Positions 41,097-48,400 of a stretch of DNA of 64,000 bases are shown here, one piece after another. The translations under genes were made by a program, and so were the position numbers. Position 1 is the first letter of the stretch. Each line of letters starts with the position of its first letter. Source of the DNA: Polaribacter sp. NJDZ03 (lineage in GTDB: Bacteria > Bacteroidota > Bacteroidia > Flavobacteriales > Flavobacteriaceae); the NCBI RefSeq assembly GCF_019263805.1, contig NZ_CP079195.1:1243501-1307500 (forward strand), read 5' to 3'. Below the pieces are notes generated by a model. It ran no database searches. It had not been told where the DNA came from and saw nothing but the letters and a program-made list of their open reading frames with translations.

Positions 41097-42254
41097 ATGA
41101 TAAAGAAATCGTTCACCCTAATATTTATGCTGATTTGCCTTATCGGGTATGCACAAAAAATAATAAATAAAACAATTATCTCTGATTACACAGATGATAA
41201 AAGAGACATAAAAATATATTTACCAGAAGGTTACGATTCTGAAGGAGACAAAAATTATCCGTTGGCAATTGTTTTAGATAGTGAGATTTTGTTTGATATG
41301 TATGTAGGGAATTCTATATTATTTGCTGCTAAAGACAAAGCACCAAAGCAAATTGTGGTTGGAATTGAAATGGCTAAAACCCGTAAAAAAGACACCTATT
41401 TTAATACTACAACTGGCGAATTAACGACAGATAATAAGAAATTTTATCAATTTATAAAAGATGAAGTTATTTTTGAAATAGAAAGCACCTACAAAACGTC
41501 TCCTTTTATTTCTATTATTGGTGAAGGTACTTCTGCAAACTTAGTTTCCTTTTTTTTAGGAGAAAGAGTTCCTCTTGTTAATTCTTACATCTGTATAAAT
41601 CCTGTTTTTTCTGACTTTATAGGACAGCAATTGCAAAGTTATAATTTACCGAGATATGAAAAGGAAGACAATACTTTTTACCTATATATAAACAATTCTA
41701 CTTCATTTTCTTTTGAAAAACAGACTAAGATAGGAGAATTACAAGGAGGTTTAAAATCTTTAGAGATAAAAAATCTTAATATTATAAACGACACCATTAA
41801 CACGTCAAGTAGCATATCGGCCATTGGTGAAGCAATTCCTAGAGCACTAAATCAAGTTTTTCAAGTATATTCTGCCATCTCTAAAGAAGAGTTTGATAAA
41901 AACATAAAAGACTTATCACCTTCAGACGCTATTGCTTATTTAGAAAATAAATATCTAGAAATCGAATTTCTTTTTGGTAGTAGTTTAGGTATAAGAGAAG
42001 CTGATGTTTTTGCAATCGAGAAAATAATTATGGAAAAAGAAAATGGAGATCAGTTACTTCCTTTTGGTAAAATGATTTTAAAACTATATCCTTCGTCACC
42101 GCTAGGTGATTACTATATTGGTAAGTTTTACGAAAGCGGAAAACAAATTAGTAAAGCAATTATACAGTATAAAATTGGTTACGGAAAAATGAATCCTGCA
42201 GACCCAAATGCAGATAAATTTTATGAAAACATTTTAAGATTGGGTGGAAGGTAA
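41097..42254 (+). CDS. Secreted alpha/beta-hydrolase-fold protein (esterase D-like) with altered nucleophile elbow
   Basis: A 385-residue exported protein: signal peptide (1-20, ending IGYAQ), then an esterase D/enterochelin-esterase-like domain (about 25-270) with KIYLPEGYDSEGDKNYPLAIVLD broken into its usual strands, and a C-terminal helical part (about 270-385) ending in a TPR-like repeat. Where the GxSxG elbow is expected the sequence is GEGTSA (residues 142-147): the Ser position 144 is Gly, and a Ser stands two places later. It may be inactive as a hydrolase, or use a shifted Ser. It is a single plus-strand gene, divergent from menB. Confidence 0.75.
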   Translation: MIKKSFTLIFMLICLIGYAQKIINKTIISDYTDDKRDIKIYLPEGYDSEGDKNYPLAIVLDSEILFDMYVGNSILFAAKDKAPKQIVVGIEMAKTRKKDTYFNTTTGELTTDNKKFYQFIKDEVIFEIESTYKTSPFISIIGEGTSANLVSFFLGERVPLVNSYICINPVFSDFIGQQLQSYNLPRYEKEDNTFYLYINNSTSFSFEKQTKIGELQGGLKSLEIKNLNIINDTINTSSSISAIGEAIPRALNQVFQVYSAISKEEFDKNIKDLSPSDAIAYLENKYLEIEFLFGSSLGIREADVFAIEKIIMEKENGDQLLPFGKMILKLYPSSPLGDYYIGKFYESGKQISKAIIQYKIGYGKMNPADPNADKFYENILRLGGR

Positions 42255-42256
42255 AA

Positions 42257-42284
42257 GTATGCAGTATGCAGTATGCAGTATGCA
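42257..42284 (+). repeat. Four perfect GTATGCA heptads after a stop codon
   Basis: Four exact copies of GTATGCA start two bases after the TAA of the alpha/beta-hydrolase gene. Read as CAGTATG units they belong to the CAGT heptad family; here all the units are identical, as after recent slippage. Confidence 0.85.
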
Positions 42285-42343
42285 AAATTAAAAATTCTAT
42301 ATTCGTTAAAAAAATAACAAATAAATTTTATAAAAACAACTTT

Positions 42344-42369
42344 ACTGCCTACTGCTAACTGACGACTGA
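42344..42369 (-). repeat. CAGT heptad run after the S1-protein stop codon
   Basis: On the sense (minus) strand, ten bases after the TAA at 42379, CAGTCGT, CAGTTAG, CAGTAGG and CAGTAAA follow at exact 7-base spacing. With the run at 42257-42284 it forms a loose inverted repeat between two convergent genes. Confidence 0.75.
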
Positions 42370-42378
42370 ATACTTATG

Positions 42379-42870
42379 TTACACCAACTCTATTCTATCT
42401 TCTTTAATAACAATTAGTTTTTGTCTGTATAAATTTCCTACAGCTTTTTTAAATGCTTTTTTACTCATTTTCATGTGAAAACGAATAGAATCTGGAGAAC
42501 TTTTATCTGTTAATAATAAAAACCCTTCTCTACTTTCTTTTAGTTTTGTCAATACTTTCTCTACATCAGAGTCAATAACATTTCTAAAACCCTGTGGTCT
42601 TAGAGAAACATCAATTTTTCCATCTTCGCGAATTTGTTTCACATAACCAACAACTTCCATATTTTCTTCTAATTCCTGAAAAACTTCACTTCTAAAAAGT
42701 AAACCATCAAACTCTTCATTAATTAAAACCGTATATCCTAAATTGGTTTCTGTTTCAATTACTAAGCTAACTTTATCTCCCTCTTTCAAGTACATATCTA
42801 CCTCTTCCGAGTTGTTTTCGTCATCTTGTAAGTTCTCTTCTTCGTCGTATAAATCTTCTTGTAAACTCAT
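42379..42870 (-). CDS. S1-like RNA-binding protein (CvfB-like C-terminal part)
   Basis: A 163-residue protein: an acidic N-terminus (1-25), an S1/OB-fold domain (about 28-95; GDKVSLVIETETNLGYTVLINEEFDGLLF, KIDVSLRP in parts) and a winged-helix-like end (about 105-163; SIRFHMKMSKKAFKKAVGNLYRQKLI). The last two parts resemble the C-terminal half of CvfB/YitL regulators. The target RNA is unknown. Its start shares one base with the menD stop (TAATG), so translation is coupled to menD. Confidence 0.8.
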   Translation of the reverse strand: MSLQEDLYDEEENLQDDENNSEEVDMYLKEGDKVSLVIETETNLGYTVLINEEFDGLLFRSEVFQELEENMEVVGYVKQIREDGKIDVSLRPQGFRNVIDSDVEKVLTKLKESREGFLLLTDKSSPDSIRFHMKMSKKAFKKAVGNLYRQKLIVIKEDRIELV

Positions 42871-44546
42871 TATTGTATGTATTTAAAATATTCTTTTAAA
42901 ATTAAATTATTTTCTTCACTTGGCGTAAAGATTTCTAATATTTTTGGTTTTTCTGATGTTTCATAAAAACCCACTAATTGTTCTTTTACTGTTATTGTAG
43001 CATCTGCTTTTAAATAATCGAAATTATACATTTTACACAAATGCTCTGCAGTTAAGTTATGCGGAGTTTCAAAATATTTAGCAGCATTGGTTGTTCCTGG
43101 TCCTGGAATAATTTTAAATATTCCGCCACCAGAATTATTTATTAATACAATCCTAAAGTTCTTTGGTATGTTAGCATTCCATAAGGCATTACTATCATAG
43201 AAAAAGCTAATATCTCCGGTTATAAAAACAGTCTGATTTTTGTTTGCAAAAGCGGCTCCAATTGCTGTAGAAGTACTGCCATCAATTCCACTTGTACCTC
43301 TATTACAAAACACTGTATTTGTTTTATCAATAGAAAATAATTGTGCATACCTAATAATAGAACTGTTACTTATTTGCAACTGACTATTTGCAGGGACACT
43401 TTCTATAACCTGTTCAAAAACTTTAAAATCTGAATGCGTTGCTTTTGATAAATATGCGCTATGTTTTACCCGTTTTTCGTCACGAATTTGCAACCACTTC
43501 TGCTGGTAATTACTTTTCTTAGAGATAACGAACCTATTAAAGTTACTAAAAAAGTCTACAGGTTTTATCTTTATAAATTCTGACAAACAAAAAAACGTGT
43601 CCATTTTTTTAAATTCATCAATATTCCAATGCTGTTTTGGTGAATATTTTCTTAAAAATTGTTTTATTTTTTTAGAAACAATCATGCCTCCAAAAGTAAT
43701 TAACACTTCTGGTTGTAAATCTTCAAACTGAGTTTCATCTAAAGAAAAAATGAGCTGATCTATAGAATCTATGCCTTTTTCTTGATGTAAATTAGATGTT
43801 GTTTCAGTTAAAATTAAAACAGAGGCATCATCTGCGTACAAATCCATTAATTTGTGTAAATCTGCATCAGGATAATTTACACCAACCAAAATCATTTTTT
43901 TAGTGGATGCATTCCAAATAGATGCTAACTTTTTATAATCTACAGATTGTTTCGATACACTCGCAATAACATTGGGCAATTTAAAACTCTTTAACTCTGC
44001 AACAGTTTCATACAAAGGTTCATCAAAAGGGACATTTATATGTACTGGTCCTTTTTGAGAAACCGAAATCTGTAAAGCTTCCGAAATAAGTTTTAAGTTC
44101 TTATTTTTAAGTTTTAGGCTCTCTACTGCACTCGAGTTTATATCCTCTAAATTAGCTGAAAACAAAATATGTTTATCAAACACATTTTCTTGACGAATAG
44201 TTTGTCCGTCTCCAATATCAATTAAATGTTTTGGTCTGTCTGCAGAAATTACCACCAACGGAATATTGCTATAAAAAGCTTCTGCAATTGCCGGATAATA
44301 ATTTAACAAAGCAGAACCAGAGGTACAAATAATGGCAACTGGTTTTTGAGTTTGCTGTGCAATACCTAATGCAAAAAAAGCAGCACAACGCTCATCTACC
44401 ACACTTAATGCTACTATTTCTGGATGATTAGAAAAACCAACCGTTAAAGGCGCATTTCTAGATCCTGGAGAAATAACAACCGTATCAATATTAAATTGAC
44501 AACAAGCTGAAATTACAATTTGTGCGAGTTCTTTTTTAGGGTACAT
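42870..44546 (-). CDS. menD: 2-succinyl-5-enolpyruvyl-6-hydroxy-3-cyclohexene-1-carboxylate synthase
   Basis: MenD is the thiamine-diphosphate enzyme that adds 2-oxoglutarate to isochorismate in menaquinone synthesis. At 558 residues it is of normal length. The N-terminal VISPGSRNAPLT, the cofactor Glu region and the C-terminal thiamine motif FITGDISFFYD...NNSGGGIF are intact. It is followed with a one-base overlap by the S1-protein gene. A TTG (44598-44600), 23 bases, TAACTTTG (44567-44574) on the minus strand is a possible promoter. Confidence 0.95.
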   Translation of the reverse strand: MYPKKELAQIVISACCQFNIDTVVISPGSRNAPLTVGFSNHPEIVALSVVDERCAAFFALGIAQQTQKPVAIICTSGSALLNYYPAIAEAFYSNIPLVVISADRPKHLIDIGDGQTIRQENVFDKHILFSANLEDINSSAVESLKLKNKNLKLISEALQISVSQKGPVHINVPFDEPLYETVAELKSFKLPNVIASVSKQSVDYKKLASIWNASTKKMILVGVNYPDADLHKLMDLYADDASVLILTETTSNLHQEKGIDSIDQLIFSLDETQFEDLQPEVLITFGGMIVSKKIKQFLRKYSPKQHWNIDEFKKMDTFFCLSEFIKIKPVDFFSNFNRFVISKKSNYQQKWLQIRDEKRVKHSAYLSKATHSDFKVFEQVIESVPANSQLQISNSSIIRYAQLFSIDKTNTVFCNRGTSGIDGSTSTAIGAAFANKNQTVFITGDISFFYDSNALWNANIPKNFRIVLINNSGGGIFKIIPGPGTTNAAKYFETPHNLTAEHLCKMYNFDYLKADATITVKEQLVGFYETSEKPKILEIFTPSEENNLILKEYFKYIQ

Positions 44547-44566
44547 TTAAATAAGTTACAAAGAGG

Positions 44567-44600
44567 CAAAGTTACAAAGTCCAAAAGTTATTAAAGACAA
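44567..44600 (-). promoter_or_regulatory. Possible menD promoter
   Basis: TAACTTTG (44567-44574) fits TAnnTTTG with a TTG 23 bases further up, which is at the long end of the allowed spacing. The region also has the low-complexity AAGTTACAAAG repeat, so chance is not excluded. Confidence 0.4.
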
Positions 44601-44665
44601 AAAAGTCAGAAAGTAAAATATTTTTCTACTTTCTGACCTTATTATATAAAAACCAACTGTGTTGG

Positions 44666-45319
44666 TTAGTTTCCTTTTTGGTAATCTGCTAAAAACTGAG
44701 CCAAACCACTATCTGTTAAAGGATGTTTTAACAAACCTTCAATAGCACTTAAAGGCCCTGTCATAACATCAGATCCTAATTTTGCACAATTAACAATATG
44801 CATTGTATTTCTTACAGAAGCTGCTAAAATTTGAGTTTCAAATTTATAGTTATCAAAAACAAGTCTCATTTCAGAAATTAAGTTCATTCCGTCTGTAGAA
44901 ATATCGTCTAAACGACCTAAAAATGGCGAAACATACGTTGCTCCTGCTTTAGCAGCCAATAAAGCCTGACCAACAGAAAACACCAATGTTACGTTTGTTT
45001 TAATTCCTTTAGAAGAAAAATATTTACACGCTTTTACACCGTCTTTTATCATTGGTAATTTTACCACAATTTGAGGGTTTAAAGCAGCCAAAGCCTCACC
45101 TTCTTTTACCATTCCGTCAAAATCTGTAGCAATTACTTCTGCAGAAACATCACCATCTACCAACTCACAAATTGCTTTATAATGGTTAATAATGTTTACT
45201 TCTCCTGTAATACCTTCTTTAGCCATTAATGATGGGTTTGTAGTAACTCCGTCTAAAATACCTAAAGCTTGCGCTTCTTTAATTTGCTCTAAATTTGCAG
45301 TGTCAATAAAAAATTTCAT
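44666..45319 (-). CDS. fsa: Fructose-6-phosphate aldolase / small transaldolase
   Basis: A 217-residue class I aldolase of the FSA/TalC type. The Schiff-base Lys is in IVVKLP (Lys87), with the N-terminal [14 protein letters not shown] and [10 protein letters not shown] motifs. It may split fructose 6-phosphate or work as a transaldolase in the pentose phosphate pathway; proteins of this length in Bacteroidetes are commonly named transaldolase, and the two cannot be told apart with confidence here. Single-gene unit between repeat-bearing spacers. Confidence 0.9.
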   Translation of the reverse strand: MKFFIDTANLEQIKEAQALGILDGVTTNPSLMAKEGITGEVNIINHYKAICELVDGDVSAEVIATDFDGMVKEGEALAALNPQIVVKLPMIKDGVKACKYFSSKGIKTNVTLVFSVGQALLAAKAGATYVSPFLGRLDDISTDGMNLISEMRLVFDNYKFETQILAASVRNTMHIVNCAKLGSDVMTGPLSAIEGLLKHPLTDSGLAQFLADYQKGN

Positions 45320-45350
45320 TTGTATATATTTAGTATATTAATAATTAATA

Positions 45351-45370
45351 TCTCGAGTGCAGTCGAAAGG
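45351..45370. repeat. Single arm of the TCGAGTGCAGTCGA repeat
   Basis: TCTCGAGTGCAGTCGAAAGG matches one arm of the inverted pairs at 8805-8864 and 14511-14580. It directly adjoins the GCGTTA...TAACGC repeat at 45371-45458. Confidence 0.6.
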
Positions 45371-45458
45371 TTTGGGCGTTCCCTAAAAAGGTCGGGCTTT
45401 ACACTATATCTTTTTTATAAAAATAAAAAAGGATGCCGTTTTAATCCCTAACGCAAAG
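45371..45458 (-). repeat. GCGTTA...AACGC dispersed repeat, short copy
   Basis: On the minus strand this reads GCGTTAGGGATTAAAACGGCATCC at its start in two segments, an A/T middle, AAGATATAGTGTAAAGCCCG, and TTTTTAGGGAACGCCC. It is the second copy of the element at 34584-34735, with a much shorter middle. It lies between the SDR gene and fsa. Confidence 0.65.
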
Positions 45459-45504
45459 ATAGTTAGTTCATAACAATTCATAGAAGTTAAATAAAGATAT
45501 TTTC

Positions 45505-45538
45505 AGACCTCACAGGTTTAAAAAACCTGTGAGGTCTT
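45505..45538. terminator. Terminator-like AGACCTCACAGGTTT hairpin
   Basis: AGACCTCACAGGTTT (45505-45519) pairs perfectly with AAACCTGTGAGGTCT (45523-45537) around three bases. It lies just beyond the SDR stop codon on the minus strand. There is no strong U run. Its sequence is a familiar dispersed hairpin of Flavobacteria, so it may be a REP-like repeat used as a terminator. Confidence 0.65.
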
Positions 45539-45547
45539 GATCAAAAA

Positions 45548-46351
45548 CTACAATTTATAATGGTTCATCAAAATTTTCTCATACATTCTATCTGGTAAAA
45601 TACGTTTTAAAACAATTGAGAATTTCTCCATAAACCCACCTACTTTATAGTGAATTCTCGGATTTTCTGTCTCTATAATCTTATGTACAGCCTTTGCCAT
45701 TTCTATTGGATCCATACCACCACTTACGTGTGCATCCATCAAATTTAAATTCATCTGATAATTCTCTTTATAAGCAGAATTATCAAAAACTGGGGTATGA
45801 TATCTTCCTGCAGCAATATTGGTTGCAAAATCTCCAGGTGCAACACACGTTACTTTAATTCCGAAGGGTTTTACTTCCATACTTGTTGCTTCCGTTATGG
45901 TTTCTAAAGCTCCTTTTGTAGCAGAATACAAACCTCTAAAAGGCAATCCCATATAACCAGCAATAGAAGTTACATTAATAATAGTACCTAACTTTTGCTT
46001 GCGCATTTGCGGTAAAACAGCCTTCATTACATCTACCGCACCAAATAAGTTCGTGTTAAAAACAGCACGCATTTCATCTGTTGGCGTATCTTCTATTGGA
46101 CCCGTAATTCCCATTCCTGCATTGTTTATCAAAACATCTAACCGGCCTTCTTTTTTAATAATAAAGTCGATTGCAGTAGTAATGGTATCCACCTTTAAAA
46201 CATCCAAAGCAATTAATTCAAAAGAAAAATCGGCAATATTTTTAGGGTTTCTACTTGTTCCATATACTTTATATCCTTTTTCTGATAAAAAAATAGCAAT
46301 AGACTTTCCTATTCCAGAAGAAGCTCCGGTAATTAATACAACTTTAGACAT
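45548..46351 (-). CDS. Short-chain dehydrogenase/reductase (SDR)
   Basis: A 267-residue classical SDR. The NAD(P) motif TGASSGIG is at residues 7-14, NNAG near 86, the catalytic Ser in NVTSIAG and the YSATK pair (Tyr, Lys) follow at the normal spacing. The Arg after the SGIGK turn region (TSRNP) favours NADP. The substrate cannot be told; similar proteins act on steroids, lipids or small ketones. It ends at the hairpin at 45505-45538. Confidence 0.9.
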   Translation of the reverse strand: MSKVVLITGASSGIGKSIAIFLSEKGYKVYGTSRNPKNIADFSFELIALDVLKVDTITTAIDFIIKKEGRLDVLINNAGMGITGPIEDTPTDEMRAVFNTNLFGAVDVMKAVLPQMRKQKLGTIINVTSIAGYMGLPFRGLYSATKGALETITEATSMEVKPFGIKVTCVAPGDFATNIAAGRYHTPVFDNSAYKENYQMNLNLMDAHVSGGMDPIEMAKAVHKIIETENPRIHYKVGGFMEKFSIVLKRILPDRMYEKILMNHYKL

Positions 46352-46542
46352 TGGTTTTTAAATAATTGAAAGGTTAAAAAAATTGAAACAAGTTATTTTT
46401 AAATATCTTACATATTTCAATCTATAAATATGTATTTGGCAAATATCATAAAACTAAATGAAGGAAACTAAAAAGGAAAAATTAATAACGTCTATAAAAA
46501 AGAAAAATTCTGAAAAAATTCAGAATTAAATAGAGATAAAAA
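46352..46542. other. Left part of the 465-bp gap between the SDR gene and the DUF4199 gene
   Basis: No coding frame. The rest of this gap holds the SRP RNA (46546-46640), its promoter (46645-46674) and the -7 element of the DUF4199 gene. Confidence 0.4.
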
Positions 46543-46545
46543 AAA

Positions 46546-46640
46546 TGGCAAGCTACCTACATCACACCGCTACAACCTAATACCTTTGCTGCGTTCCCGC
46601 CCTGGAGGATTCAAAGGGAGCTAGTTGTGTAGGACTTGCC
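46546..46640 (-). ncRNA. ffs: Signal recognition particle RNA (4.5S type)
   Basis: On the minus strand a 95-base RNA begins GGCAAGTCC and ends GGTAGCTTGCC, so its ends pair as GGCAAG / CTTGCC. The Ffh-binding domain IV is clear: the CCTCCAGG stem, GGGCGGGAA, then the CGCAGCAAAGG asymmetric loop that is near-universal in bacterial SRP RNA. The transcript ends at a run of T (46535-46545 as A on the plus strand). It pairs in function with Ffh and with FtsY, encoded at 33.5 kb. Confidence 0.93.
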
Positions 46641-46644
46641 GAGG

Positions 46645-46674
46645 CAAATTTACAATCTATTTTTATATTGACAA
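46645..46674 (-). promoter_or_regulatory. Promoter of the SRP RNA
   Basis: On the minus strand TTG (46672-46674), 19 bases, TAAATTTG (46645-46652): a complete Bacteroidetes promoter. The start of transcription predicted a few bases on fits the 5' end of the RNA at about 46640. Confidence 0.85.
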
Positions 46675-46786
46675 GAAAAAAAGTGTAAATTTTATGTAAC
46701 ATTTTCAACAGTCTGAATACTAATGTATTGTTGTGATAGTAAACAAACTTTTATAAATAATTAAAAACTATCAACAATGAAAACAA

Positions 46787-46794
46787 TATATTTG
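46787..46794 (+). promoter_or_regulatory. Putative -7 promoter element of the DUF4199 gene
   Basis: TATATTTG fits TAnnTTTG, 22 bases before the ATG at 46817. No good -33 TTG. Confidence 0.5.
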
Positions 46795-46816
46795 TATAAC
46801 TAACTAAATTAAAAAA

Positions 46817-47338
46817 ATGGAAGAACAAGCAAACAGTAAAAGTCTTATTATAAATTATGGTGTTATTTTAGCAGTCGCTGGTATATTACTAAGTGTTATT
46901 ACCTATGTAATGGGTGCACACCTAAAACCTCATTGGTCTGTTTCTGTTATATCTATAGCATTAACTATTGCTTTTGTAGTATTTGGAATAAAAAAATACA
47001 AAGAAATTAATAATGGTTTTATCTCTTGGGGACAAGGTGTTAAAATTGGTGTTGGTATCTGTATTCTTTCTGCATTAATAACTGCAATTTATCAATATAT
47101 TTTTATGACTGTTATAGAGCCAGACTTTATGCTGCAAGCTATGGAAATTCAAAATCAAGCATATTTAGATGCTGGTATGACAGAAGAACAAATTGAAGGA
47201 GCTAATGAAATAGCTCAGAAATTTCAATCTCCTGGTATTATTGCTGCTGTTTCAATTATTGGTGCTGCAATTTTAGGTTTTATTATTTCTGCAATAGCTT
47301 CTGCTGTTATGAAAAAAACTGAAGAAGAAACATACTAA
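46817..47338 (+). CDS. DUF4199 family membrane protein
   Basis: A 173-residue membrane protein with four predicted helices (about 10-30, 38-57, 73-97, 143-165) and a helical loop between the last two rich in Glu and Gln. It has the DUF4199 marks INNGFISWGQGVKIG and a KKTEEE tail. The family is widespread in Bacteroidetes and uncharacterised; it is often next to a GT2 gene of the GtrB kind, as here (63 bases downstream). Confidence 0.85.
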   Translation: MEEQANSKSLIINYGVILAVAGILLSVITYVMGAHLKPHWSVSVISIALTIAFVVFGIKKYKEINNGFISWGQGVKIGVGICILSALITAIYQYIFMTVIEPDFMLQAMEIQNQAYLDAGMTEEQIEGANEIAQKFQSPGIIAAVSIIGAAILGFIISAIASAVMKKTEEETY

Positions 47339-47401
47339 ATTTTAATATTAAAGGTTTAATATCAATTAAACTTTGAATGATACATATTGAATAGAACAAA
47401 C

Positions 47402-48358
47402 ATGGATATTTCGGTAGTAATACCACTTCTTAACGAAGATGAATCTTTACAAGAATTATACGATTGGATTGCAAAAGTGATGCAATCCAATCGTTATTTT
47501 TATGAAGTTATTTTTATAGATGATGGTAGTACAGACAATTCTTGGAATGTAATTGAAAAACTATCCGCTGCACATACCGAGGTAAAAGGAATACAATTCC
47601 AAAAAAATTATGGAAAATCTCAAGCATTAGATGCTGGTTTTGAAATGGCAAAAGGTGACGTGGTTATTACCATGGACGCTGATTTACAAGACAACCCAGA
47701 TGAAATTCCTGAATTGTATAATTTAATTATTAGGGAAGATTTCGACCTAATTTCTGGTTGGAAAAAGAAACGTTATGACAATGTTATCACCAAAAACATC
47801 CCTTCCAAATTATTTAACGCTGCTGCCAGAAAAACATCTGGTTTAAAATTAAACGACTTTAACTGCGGATTAAAAGCCTACAAAAACGAGGTGATAAAAG
47901 CTGTAAAAGTAAGTGGCGAAATGCACAGATACATTCCCGTTTTAGCTAAAAACGAAGGATATACCAAAATAGGAGAAAAAGTAGTACAACACCAAGCAAG
48001 AAAATACGGAGAAACTAAATTTGGAATGGACCGTTTTGTAAATGGTTTTTTAGATTTAATTACCATTTCTTTTTTATCAAAATTCGGTAAAAGACCTATG
48101 CACATTTTTGGTCTTTGGGGTACTTTAATGTTCTTATTTGGAACAACATCTGCTTTTTACATTGGTGCTTATAAACTTTACAACGTTTTTAACGGCATTA
48201 AAACAATTTTAATTACAAATAATCCTTGGTTTTATATAGCCCTAACCTCTATGGTATTAGGAACACTATTATTTTTAGCAGGATTTATTGGAGAACTCAT
48301 TATAAAAACAAAAAGTAACGAAAAACACTATACAATTAAAGAAAAACTCAATTTCTAA
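47402..48358 (+). CDS. GtrB/DPM1-like family 2 glycosyltransferase
   Basis: A 318-residue protein: a GT2 catalytic domain (about 1-225) with VVIPLLNEDESL, the DDGSTD and DADLQDNP metal/nucleotide motifs, and two C-terminal membrane helices (about 232-260, 270-300). It resembles enzymes that load a sugar onto undecaprenyl phosphate (GtrB, ArnC, Dpm1). The sugar is unknown. I start at the ATG at 47402, as family members start MDISVVIP; an in-frame TTG at 47387 would add five residues. Confidence 0.88.
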   Translation: MDISVVIPLLNEDESLQELYDWIAKVMQSNRYFYEVIFIDDGSTDNSWNVIEKLSAAHTEVKGIQFQKNYGKSQALDAGFEMAKGDVVITMDADLQDNPDEIPELYNLIIREDFDLISGWKKKRYDNVITKNIPSKLFNAAARKTSGLKLNDFNCGLKAYKNEVIKAVKVSGEMHRYIPVLAKNEGYTKIGEKVVQHQARKYGETKFGMDRFVNGFLDLITISFLSKFGKRPMHIFGLWGTLMFLFGTTSAFYIGAYKLYNVFNGIKTILITNNPWFYIALTSMVLGTLLFLAGFIGELIIKTKSNEKHYTIKEKLNF

Positions 48359-48400
48359 ATAGTATATTTGTTTTCAACTAAGTAATACAAACTATAAACG

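Noticed and set aside
42257..42376. CAGT heptads as a CRISPR array
   Set aside because: The units are only 7 bases long with no spacers of constant larger size and no cas genes in the window.
45505..45538. The AGACCTCACAGGTTT hairpin as a riboswitch
   Set aside because: It is a simple perfect hairpin after a gene end with no conserved aptamer part; terminator or dispersed repeat is a simpler reading.
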